From Psilocybe azurescens (lineage: Eukaryota > Basidiomycota > Agaricomycetes > Agaricales > Agrocybaceae), in the NCBI GenBank assembly GCA_023853785.1, contig JAJIRX010000488.1, forward strand, positions 62,001 to 126,000: a stretch of 64,000 nt of DNA, written 5' to 3'. Positions within the stretch are counted from its first letter, which is position 1. Each line of letters starts with the position of its first letter. Made by a program: the position numbers and the translations under genes. The notes under the pieces are model-generated. The model ran no database searches. It was not told the DNA's origin and was given only the letters and a program-made list of their open reading frames with translations. This document shows, piece by piece, positions 11,236-21,474 of this stretch.

Positions 11236-13782
11236 TCAAATGGAAATTGTGACAAGACTGCGGCACAGTCCAAATAGTGACTCGAAGTCGGAGCTTACAA
11301 TCCACGTGATCGTTAATTTTTTTTTTTTGTTTTGAACCCAATTTGAACCTTCGCCATAAAACCATTCAGATCCGTTCGGACCCGGTCTTGAAGTTATAGA
11401 CTCGCTAGCCAGTAAATTGAGGTGTTGACCAGAATATTTAATGATACGTATCAAATACAGAGAGCCAGCGACGCTTTCAGAATTCGAGAAACAACTTTGC
11501 ATGCTAAACCTGTTCCTCACTCTTCTTCTCTTCAATCTCGGAGCTTTGTTGGCTTTCCCCTTCTCCAATGTACTAGGATATTCATTAATAATGTCCTGTA
11601 CTGATTCTTCCTCGAAAGCCGTCTTGTGCTTTTCGAAATGGGATCCAAGGTTTCTTCACGATGATTAATTTACCTTTGGCACGGGATGTATTGAAAAACA
11701 CTTACTCGGGCCCAATTATAGTGATTAAAATGACGAATGCAGCCACGGCCCCAATGAAAATACCCTGGACCTAAGACTTCAAGTGAGTCACCATATAGAG
11801 TAAAAGTGGCTAAAACATACAGAAGCATAATCCGGCACATTGACAATTTTACCCTTTGTACGATTGTGGTCCGAAGGTGTTCACCGCCAGCTATCAGGTC
11901 GCGGTTAGTCAAGAAAAATAAGTGATGAGATGTACTGACTAGCTTCAATCTGTGCAGATGCAGACGAGGCCATCTAAATTGAAAACATTAGATGTATTAG
12001 GACTGACAGAAGCATGCAACAGATCATACATTTCCAAGTTGATAAGCAACGCCCGGGAAGGTCGCACGAAACGCGGGTGGGGACATTTCAGCCAAATGTA
12101 TAGGAATCTGGTAAAGTACCATTAGAAAACATCTCTGCATGACTCAAAGAAGTTGCTCACAACGCCCCAGGCCCCTTGTACACCGAATTGAAGGAAGAAT
12201 GCGCCAGCAGCTAGGGGACCAAAGGTGGAGGGCAATATCCAAAGCGGAATAAATGCTGCGTTGGTAAACAGGTCAGGCATAATGACAGCTTTACATAGAC
12301 ACGGCATACCTGCAATTACTACGACATGGATGCTGAATAAAACCAAGTGAGTGAGTGAATGGGTGAGATAGATGGCGTGGTGGGGATAGTGCTGATCGAG
12401 ACGCACATCATCGTCAGCCTCCTCCCAATATATTGACTCAGCCATCCACCAAAGGCACCTCCGCTGTGGTTGTATGGGTGGTATGAGTGAGAGCTGAAAA
12501 TGATGCAGAGATAGCTAAACTTACACGATTGCACCCTATTCGGATGAGAACGGAATTATAAACTGAATTTATCTACAGTCTTCGATTTCACTTACACAGT
12601 TTCCTATGATCGTTGCAACTGTAGCACTATGAGATGAAAACCCTTTCGTGGCTGTGAGATACGTGGGATAGAGATCCTGTTGCACTTTAAACATGATTTG
12701 AAGATAGTAATAACAGTAGACGCGTACCTGTGTTCCGTGTGAGAGAAAATTGAAGCCTACAAAAGGAGCTTAGAGAGGCAGATGTACGAGAGAAAGTATT
12801 TAAATGAGACGTACCGATCATGAGCAATACAGAATATATGCATAATACCCAATGATTTCTTAACATTGCTTTCGTTTCCTGTACAAATACCATTGTTTTC
12901 TTTGACGTTGTCATTCCGTTCGTCTTTTCCATGGACTTAACACGCAGGAACACTTCGCTTTCAGGCAGAAGTGCTCTAATGAAGGCGGCAAACAATGAAA
13001 TGCCCGAGGCAGTCCAGAAGAGACTACGCCAGCCGGCGCTTACTTCCGGGACTAGCCATAAATTCATTACAGCTGCGATGAGATATCCGATTGCGTAACC
13101 TTCCTGGAGGACACCGCTAGCGATACCACGAGCTTCAACAGGAAGGTTTTCGAGGGCAGTTGCGGTTGCAAGTCCCCAGACTCCCCATTCCAATACCAAA
13201 AGGGAACGGACAGCAAGGAACTGGTGGAATGTTTGAACAAACCCGGCACCCAGCTCTAGTACGGCCACAAAGATAAGATTGAAGACAAGGGGCCATTTTC
13301 GGCCAAAGCGATCAGACAGCATTCCGAAGATGATCTGAGGAGGTTAAGCCTTTGATGTGCGTAGAAGTGGACATTATACTCACCGCGCCTACTGAACGGA
13401 ATAGTAGAGTCAAGGTAATTGCAGTGGTCTAGTCATAAAGATTAATGTCAACGACTTCTATTTCTCATAGAAAATTCAACTTACAATGTCGTGCGTAGAT
13501 CTATTGAACTGTGTCTGAAGGTTTGTGACACTGACAGAGACCGAGAAAAATCTATAGAGTCGCAGGTCCATGCCAGTAAGCTGTGCATTGGGGTGAGCAA
13601 TAGTAGAGTAAGCAGAGTAGGTCAACACCATCTTCAAATCAGTCACGCCGGTAGCAAGCTCACCCCGAGAGGAACTGAGCCCATTGAATTAATGTTAGCT
13701 CGCCCAGTACAGTTATCAACGGCCTCGTATTTTGACGCTGTTCTTTCTTTGGCACAAGGCTGCGCAGAAAATAGGGCACCAT
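11236..13782 (-). CDS. JEN1-type monocarboxylate/proton symporter (MFS)
   Basis: A plasma-membrane carrier of the lactate/pyruvate permease branch of the major facilitator superfamily. Starting from ATG at 13782 it reads [15 protein letters not shown], then [20 protein letters not shown] and [20 protein letters not shown]. Then come [15 protein letters not shown] and [12 protein letters not shown], the classical MFS loop motif. Downstream exons give [47 protein letters not shown] and [15 protein letters not shown]. The end carries [20 protein letters not shown] and [13 protein letters not shown]. Typical 12-helix topology is implied. One T appears to be missing in the run read from plus 13546-13550 (five A): IDF and FSVS lie in different frames. 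The 3' end is uncertain: the last exon stays open to 11236, but the homologous part ends near 11590. Confidence 0.85.
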
Positions 13783-15336
13783 TTCTTGAATTATTGCGTG
13801 GATTCTATACGGATGGGGAAGAGACACAGGGAATACAGCAGAACCTTCAGAGGTCGATAGACCTTATGTATCCTCTTATACTTCAGACATAGATCGCGGC
13901 TATTTCTCATATATGAACTCTTTCACACACCAGAACAATGAGCGTGATGCTTGGGCGGGTACATCAAGAACTGATCTGGAACACGAATGTACCCAGGCCA
14001 CGGCTTCGAGCCGCTTCATCTCCCATGTATTTTAAAGTGAGATATAGTTAGTACTTACTCTCACGGCTGTGTTATATATTTTGTTTATCCTTCCTGAAAC
14101 GCCACAACACGAGGTGGAAGTTTTCTGTTCGGCCCTCAAGGCATTTGGTATGATCCTAAGATTACCCTGCTAGTGTGTACTATCAAGGGCTAATGCCTTT
14201 TATTCTAAACTATGGCCAGTTGCCAAGACACGCATCCTACTTCGTCCGCAATTAGACGCTCATTACACCTATAGGCCATCTTCATAACAACACGTATATA
14301 TGCTCCTTCATTAAGAAGAGCAAGCTTGCGAACCAAGGTTGAATAAAGTTTCGTATAATTCGAACACGCTAAATGTGTCATATTGTGGAAGCCCCTGAAG
14401 ATTAGATATCTAAGATTAATACAAGACATCTGTTTTCTCTATGGATCCAAACCTAGGGATGCACGGGTTTCGTGGGACGCATCTATTTTGACAGTCTCTT
14501 CAAAGATGGTCAAAACTGCGATATGACTACGATTAGGCTTCCATTAAGTCAGAAGACTCTTTCTAAAATGATCAATATCGCCACATTGACAAATTTCTAT
14601 TGGAATCAAACTCAAAATCAAAATAGCAGCTACATAACTATCGTATCCTCTGACAGTCAAGCTCTTCAAGCATCCACGCCAAGATTCCTTGCTCTTCGGG
14701 TGACCCAGACAGCTGATGAGTGGGGCTACTGATCGAGTAGGCATCATAGTCCAAAGGCACTTCAGGGAGGGATCTACGTACCCTCACACCGACCATTAAA
14801 TGACCACAGTTAATCCAATCAATTCAAAACAACTTTGGGATATAGCAATGCTGTCCTGGCGGAGGTAGAAGGGATCCCTTGAAACCCCATTTTTAGTGAA
14901 ATTTTATAATTGTGATTGTGCTATCAGGAATGTAAACTTATGTCTGTGCATGCTACAATGTAGATGGACAGATCCCCAGCGTGACCGAATAGTATTCAAG
15001 TGAATAAGGATCCAACTTCTGTGGTGAGTTACCAGATCATGTCGTCCGCGGAATACAGGTAAATCCATTAATATAATGAATTTTTCTTTGATGTCAACAC
15101 TTCTCTTGATGTTATCAGGGTGGATATCAGAAAAGGGGCTGCATACAGAACGCACCATTCCCACAGTGCTTAAATGCGGCTCCGTGGGCTGACGGCCCAA
15201 AATTGGCTAAATTTAAAAATAGATTATAACCCCCTATGGACAACGCATCAGGAAAGCGCCCGTAATCGGTTTCTATCAACCTTGGCATTAGCTTAAGTAG
15301 AAAAAGGAGGCCAAACGGAAATCATCCCCAGGTGAA
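13783..15336. other. Intergenic region between the JEN1-like and DUF6534 genes
   Basis: No supported gene. The minus-strand open frame 15288-15572 lies antisense over the first exons of the DUF6534 gene and is better explained by that gene. Other short frames (14205-14429, 14472-14732, 14904-15200) show no domain, signal or splice-consistent neighbours. Confidence 0.5.
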
Positions 15337-17806
15337 ATGGCCACAATTGCAAATTCTACCTTCCCTGAAATACCTCCTGATGTAGCCGCAAGGTAAACAT
15401 CGGTCAGATTCAGACTATACAACGTTGAACCCCTTTTAACGAGTTCTATGGCGTCACAGGACAGGACCTCGGGTAAGGGCACCCTTGTACGGAGGTATTG
15501 CTCTAAAGCTGATAAATCTAGCTCTTGGGATTTATGTTCCACTGGGGGTTGTTTGGTGCCCTCTGTGTGCAAGTTTGTAAGTCGTATTTCATGGAATATT
15601 GTCTTTTACTAACCCCTGTGTAAACGATTCGTTAGATATTTATCATTTGGCTTTTCAGAGGGACCCTAGGCAAAATAAAATCCTGGTTTACTCTGTATTT
15701 GCTATCGAGTTGGCACAGACCGTCTTCTTTACCCAATCCGCCTTTTACATTTTTGCATCGGGCTACGGAGATTTTGCAGATTTCGAACAAATTAGGTTCA
15801 CCTGGTTCTCAGCGCCTCTTCTAACGGGAGTAGGTTAGTATGATACCTGTGCGCCTATTTGATAATTTACTGACCACTATTACACCCTCGTTGAACAGTG
15901 GCGTTCATTGCGCAGTCATTCTACGCCTATAGGATCAGCGTTCTTTCTAGATCTTATTTGGTAGCAGGCGTCACAGCGTCTGTGAGTAAGACAAGTTATT
16001 GCTCTACAAGGATTTCTCTGAAATATTACAGCTTGCAGTTGTCCAACTGGGAGGGGCAATTTCTACAGCTGTTGTACAGAAGCATTCCGGGTTGATCACT
16101 CTACTCCTTGGTCACAACTATTCTATCTCTGCTGGTGTGAGTTCATCGTTCATCTCCTTCGCACATCCTTCATTTATTGCTCAGATGCTCTCGTTTAACA
16201 GATATGGAATGGAACAAGTGCTCTTTGTGATGTGATAATAGCATTTTCCATGACATATTATGCAAGTTTCAATTATTCCCTACAAATTTCTTTTCTAACC
16301 CAGCACCTTTTGTCTCTTCCACAGCTGTCTCGACGTGGACCCGAGGCAATGACAACAACAAAGATTATTTTGAAGCGAATAACAGCATTGGTCATAGAAA
16401 CGGGAACTATTACTGGTTTGTCCCCCCTTCTTCGTTGCCATCGTCTATAACACAAACACCTAACACTGCTGGCGCCGACCAGTGTAAGTAAACTTACAGC
16501 AAATTAAATACAGAACTTATGTAAGAGTTGCTGTAAGTATAACATACAGCACTTCTGTTTGAAAATAATACAGATAATAAACAGATATTCTGTTTGGTGG
16601 CTGTAAGTTAAACAAACAGTATTTCTGTTTCTAAGCTGTAAGTCAATAATACACCTGAACAAAGAGAATTTCTATTCTTTGTCTGTTTGTTAAATATACA
16701 GAATAGCTGTATGTAATTGCATGTAAAACATACAGATATTGTGTATGTAATTGCTGTATGTTATACAAACACAAGTTCTGTAAAGAAAACTTACAGTGTA
16801 CAGAATTTCTGTTTGTTTTACTTACGGAATTTATGTATATAATTGCTGTATGTAAAACTTACACTGAAATATACAGTATTTGACTTGCTCAGGTATATTT
16901 CAGTGTAAGTTTTACATACAGCAATTATATACATAAATTCCGTAAGTAAAACAAACAGAAATTCTGTACTTTGACTGTAAGTTTTCTTACAAAACTTGTG
17001 TTTGTATAACATACAGCAATTACATACACAATATCTGTATGTTTTACATACAGCAATTACATACAGCTATTCTGTATATTTAACAAACAGACAAAGAATA
17101 GAAATTCTCTTTGTTCAGGTGTATTATTGACTTACAGCTTAGAAACAGAAATACTGTTTGTTTAACTTACAGCCACCAAACAGAATATCTGTTTATTATC
17201 TGTATTATTTTCAAACAGAAGTGTTGTATGTTATACTTACAGCAACTCTTACATAAGTTCTGTATTTAATTTGCTGTAAGTTTTACTTACACTGGTCGGC
17301 GCCAGCAGTGTAACCAACCCATGCTAGCCATGGTCGCCATCGTTAACCTTGTACTTTCAGTCCTCCCATCAAAGCCCTCATACTTCCTAGCATCCTCGCT
17401 GACACTAGGAAAAGTTTATTCGAACTCAATGATGGCCGTGCTCAACGGTCGAATGCGTATTGATGAATTGGGTGACGCTATGATTGTTGCATCGCCTTCA
17501 GGAAACACTGGGACAAGCACCTCAACGACGGTCGTACGCTATCGTAATGGGGTCGTGTCTCACGCGGGCCTCGAAGAGGCATATGAGCTGGGGAAGGGGA
17601 ACGAAGGTATCAAAGTCACTCGAGAGGAACTCGTCTTTCCGGATTCGGATAGAGGAAGTGATGTACGGAATGAGGATCATGATCATTTGGGAACAACAAA
17701 GGTTTTTTGGTCTGATAATGTTGCATTTTCATCAGTCATTGCTGGTCTCTGGCAGGATATGTTTATTTCATTTATGCACGAGTACAGACAGGCAGACAGA
17801 TTGTAA
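15337..17806 (+). CDS. DUF6534-type seven-helix membrane protein with a micro-exon and a transposon-bearing intron
   Basis: This is a member of a large, functionally unknown agaricomycete family of multi-spanning membrane proteins. Exon 1 (15337-15392) is MATIANSTFPEIPPDVAA plus two bases. A 13-nt micro-exon (15460-15472) gives RTGPR. Exon 3 (15522-15576) gives LLGFMFHWGLFGALCVQV, followed by YIYHLAFQRDPRQNKILVYS from 15636. Later exons give TGVVAFIAQSFYAYRISVLS, LAVVQLGGAISTAVV, IWNGTSALCDVIIAFSMTYY, LSRRGPEAMTTT and ALVIETGTIT. After a 912-nt intron, MVAIVNLVLSVLPSKPSYF and LGKVYSNSMMAVLNGR follow, ending in a hydrophilic tail. A 57-base stretch near 16269-16325 has intron-like ends but stays in frame, so its splicing is unclear. 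The large intron holds a CACTA-like element. The gene appears intact. Confidence 0.8.
16464..17310. mobile_element. CACTA-like palindromic MITE inside an intron
   Basis: The element begins CACTGCTGGCGCCGACCAGT and ends with the exact inverse. It is flanked by a 3-bp direct repeat TAA (16461-16463 and 17311-17313). CACTR termini and 3-bp target duplications are hallmarks of the CACTA/CMC superfamily. The two arms (~415 bp each) are near-perfect inverted copies meeting at about 16880-16895. They are packed with subterminal words CTGTAAGT/CTGTATGT and TTACAGC in both orientations, like the transposase-binding repeats of CACTA elements. It has no coding capacity. It lies in the intron 16416-17327; without it and one TAA the intron would be 62 nt. 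Confidence 0.85.
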
Positions 17807-19384
17807 CTTATGGTTTTATCGAGTCCAATTGATGTTAGGCACCCGTGTTCGGGTGCACCACTTGAATTGATCTCTCACTTCTCACTTTAGTAACCTCGCA
17901 GAGCCGCAGAGTGACTTATATACAGTATAAATCATCGGGTAGCCATTAAAACCCCTATAGCAGCCAATTTTATTTCCAGAGCCTGCGGCACAAATCCATT
18001 GTCCGCTCCTATTAAGGGCTTGTAGTTACTAAATGCCGACCAAGTCGGTGTGGATGCAAATTTGGTTCTGTATAAGTCTGACAGCGTGGCCACTACTTAA
18101 TCGATCCAAAGCCGTGGCGGTGATGATCAGCGCTTTCTGTGGGATCCAATCGGCAATGACTTATGTTTAGAAGTCAATCCATTCTACTGGGAACACGATA
18201 CGACTACATTCACATCGACAGTTATATTTATCTGTGCTTTGAGATCGTGGACCTGGTATTAAGGGTATATATAGATCTCATACTGGCAGAAGTATGATAG
18301 CTAATGTGCGTAGCTTTGGCTTCTGAAGGAGTTGTGTTCGGACTCAAGTTTCGTATGGATATGAACAGGGCCAAGCATGTGGATACATTTGACAGTCCCC
18401 TGAGTCAGTTAATGATACAGACGACCTGAAGGTATGGCACTCCCATGAAGAACCCCCTTCCATATTCTCGGGCATCAAGGATCGCGGGTTAAAGGGAGTA
18501 GATATACATATGATTTCCTGCCTTCTCTTGGTTCTTGACAAGACTTGAAGAGTCGTATTTATACCTCAACAAATCTCCCAATAGACAGCCTGAATGGCAG
18601 CTAAACTATTCTTCACGCGAGTGATGCGATACGGCAGGAATATTAGCATACCAATCTCTGAATCAGTACCTGCAGCCGTGCAGAGCTTTCGAATGAATAC
18701 AGTTTCTTTTTCACATATGCCATGTATCAGTCGTGCTTACTTACTTGTGGCCCTCTGTACCCCCAGATTCCATCCCACACACTAATTTTAGCCATAGAGT
18801 CACAACCACAGATGTGGAAGGGTTAAGTTTACTCGCCATGTTGCGACGGTCTTGTGAGGTCTTACGACCCTAAGCAAATGATGATCGACTTGCAGGTACC
18901 ACAGAATCTAGGAGTGCACGCTAACAGACTTCATCATGTCTATCTTCTTAGACAAAGACACGCCACAGGATGCGCTTGCTAGCTCTATAGGATCCAATGA
19001 AAACTCAGTGACAGGGCTACGAGAACATAGCGCACATTGAGGCTGTGACCAAGAGATATCTGGAATTCCAAGAAAAGAAGATAAACCACTATCTTGCAGG
19101 CATTATCGTCAAACGTGGTTTTTTTTTGACCGAGCTCATCTTATACACTTAAGGCGGCGAAACTATGCAAAGTAACGTCCCCGGGAGAATCAAAAAGTGG
19201 CAACAGTGTGCGTATAAAGGACGAGAAAGGAGAACACAGTCCCGTTAAGTGATGGACCGCTTGTGCACGGCGTTTACTGATTGAAGCCTGGACTGCAGTC
19301 TCTCCGGAACGCCTGTTCAGTATAGTGAGCTCAGAGTTCTTGTAAGGGACCAAGAGGCATGGAAAAGAAAAGAAAAGAGAGCAA
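17807..19384. other. Intergenic region with one copy of a diverged direct repeat
   Basis: I see no supported gene; small open frames at 18344-18541 and 18594-18785 have no features. The right half (about 18575-19153) is related to 20560-20897 (see the repeat entries). Confidence 0.5.
18575..19153. repeat. Diverged direct repeat, left copy
   Basis: It shares with 20560-20897 the blocks AAACTCAGTGACAGGGCTAC, GAGGCTGTGACCA and CGTGGTTTT...TTGACCGAGCTCATCTTATAC in the same order and orientation. The copies flank the broken APH-like gene. The left copy is longer through extra sequence between the shared blocks. Confidence 0.6.
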
Positions 19385-20165
19385 GGAGATCTGCTCACCG
19401 ATATCATTGCTAGAATATGGGGCCAACGTGCATGAGGCGCTCACCAGTACCGTAACATGTGTAGATGGTGATGGTGGATAATCGAGTATGCTGGCCATGT
19501 GGTGTACGAAATTTGAACAGCCTCCGTGTTTCAGTGCAAAGGCAAAGAAGGTAGGCAGGAAGGAATAGCCGCCAAAATCCACGGCCACGATCCCATTCTC
19601 TCTATCCCTCTTGAAGTTGAAAGGTATCAGGTCAGATACGCAGAGGAGCAGGCCGTGATTTGCAAGCTCATCAGTGAAGCTAACACGCATCGTTCTCCCA
19701 GTTTCGAAGAGAATCCGCATTCAGAGGTGCCAGACGTCGAACCGGGGCTCGGGATGTTGATCAGGGCCTGCACGGCAGCAGCGACGAGGGAAATATCGGA
19801 GTTGTCGCATGTCTGCCCGTCAATGTACTCGGTCATAATGTAACCGAAGATGCCCCACGTGAAGGCGAAGTAAACGCGAGGGGCACGCACGGCGGTGATG
19901 TTATTGGCTTGAAGGTATTGTGCAACAAAGCGTTGCGTATTGACCTCGTCCATGATTATGATACGCCCAAGCTTGACCCAGATATTGCTGACAACAAGAT
20001 CAGACCTCTTGTCGAGAGCAAATCGCACACCACTGATGTTGGTGGCGGTAGCTTGGAGGCGACGCAGGTTGGGAGACTGTGATGATTGTCTCATAGTCCG
20101 GAATGTTTTCTGGCTTGCCTTCATCGTTAATGAAGACCTTGACTTTGGACAAGGCGATAGCTAGT
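19385..20165 (-). pseudogene. Broken APH-like (kinase-fold) gene
   Basis: The minus strand encodes parts of a fungal aminoglycoside-phosphotransferase-like protein. In order these are VKVFINDEGKPENIPDYE, NISGVRFALDKRSDLVVSN, IWVKLGRIIIMDEV, RAPRVYFAFTWGIFGYIMTE and YIDGQTC. After a break come RTMRVSFTDELANHG, LCVSDLIPFNF and GIVAVDFGGYSFLP. The N-lobe and the catalytic-loop/DFG-like region are recognisable. The frame changes near 20075 and again near 19720, and roughly 40 residues normally between the lobes are missing. Two defects plus a deletion argue for a pseudogene, though base errors are common in this window. Substrate unknown. Confidence 0.65.
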
Positions 20166-20559
20166 GACGAGATAGAGGATTATGTCAGTCATGGTTAAAA
20201 CAAGGGGAGCAAGGGCGGTTTACTAACTTGAGCAAATGCAGCAAGGCGAGTACAAAGACAATGTCGACCAAAGGGGCTTCTTGCATACAGGTGGTAGACT
20301 TGGTCGAGAGCAAGAAGAATGCAAAAGAGTGCAGAGATGAGTGCAAGGGCAAACGGGGAACGTTAGGTTGTTGACTCTATTTTTTTACCAAACTTTTACC
20401 TAAGGGTTTTCCAAAAATGCTAACTTTACCGCTCAGGGCAATAAGTTTCGGAATTGGAATTGACGGGGCAAATGCCGACGGTTTTACGATGGGAATTACG
20501 ACACGGACAAGTCATGTGATGCCCTCAGTGAGCGCAACGCGCATTAGGCCCATCTCCAT

Positions 20560-20897
20560 CCAAATTAGCTAAACTATTGTTTACAAGATGCGAGTGATGC
20601 AATACAATAGACATATCAGCATCTTTCAAACGAATAATGTTGCTTTAAACCTCTACTTTGTATCAGTCGCGCTTTCTGATCTGTGGTTTTCTATATTCTC
20701 AGACGAGGACACGCTACGGGAGGCGCTCACTAGGGCTATAGGACCCAGTACAAACTCAGTGACAGGGCTACGAGAACATGACGCTCACTCAGTACTGAGG
20801 CTGTGACCAGAAAATCTCTGTAAGCCAAAGAAACGAAGGTGCGGGCATTATCATTAAACGTGGTTTTCTTTTGACCGAGCTCATCTTATACACTTGC
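20560..20897. repeat. Diverged direct repeat, right copy
   Basis: This is the partner of 18575-19153, in the same orientation. It ends at GACCGAGCTCATCTTATACA, the same word that ends the left copy just before the APH-like remnant. Origin could be segmental duplication or two copies of a decayed element. Confidence 0.6.
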
Positions 20898-21474
20898 GGC
20901 GTATCCCTGACTAATTTACAAATTGGGGATTCGCCCGTGGAGCATAATTGTTGACCAATCTTTGTCCTCGTGTTGAATAGTTGCCAGTTAAGCAGCTAAC
21001 TTACAACCAACGACTATTTCCACTGCTGCACCTTGTAGTGTGTATACAGACCTCACCGGCACCTTAATCTATTACTATGGCGCGTCGACATTGCCTTGGC
21101 ATAATCCAGATCTCCCTGGGGGCCCATGCTATTTCCTTCGAAAAACAAGTAGAATCCCAACATGTCAGCAAACTTGTAGCGCCATGCCCAGAAGCTGTTT
21201 CGCATATTTACCGTGCCCGTAAACGGTCTTAGCACAAGCCGAATCGCAACATCTATACAGTATACAGACACCACGGCGCTATACCATTGCGTGCGCGTTC
21301 TATTTCATGGTTCCAAACCGGCCATCGCGGGGAAATGATACAATCTAGACGCAGTTCTTTATTCCGAGATCTTATAAGAACGCGCAATGATTCATTTCTT
21401 CTAGTCGACGCAACTTCACACAAGTACCAAAGCCCTCCGCAAAATTTACACACCACACCCGAACCTTCGACGTG
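20898..21474. other. 5' flank of UDP-glycosyltransferase 1
   Basis: No gene is supported here. The short overlapping frames on the minus strand (21053-21274, 21253-21660) run into the first exons of the glycosyltransferase and have no features. Confidence 0.5.

Noticed and set aside
15288..15572. 94-codon minus-strand frame (DLSALEQYLRTRVPLPEV) as an APH-like fragment
   Set aside because: It is antisense to exon 1, the micro-exon and exon 3 of the DUF6534 gene, which join precisely on the plus strand.
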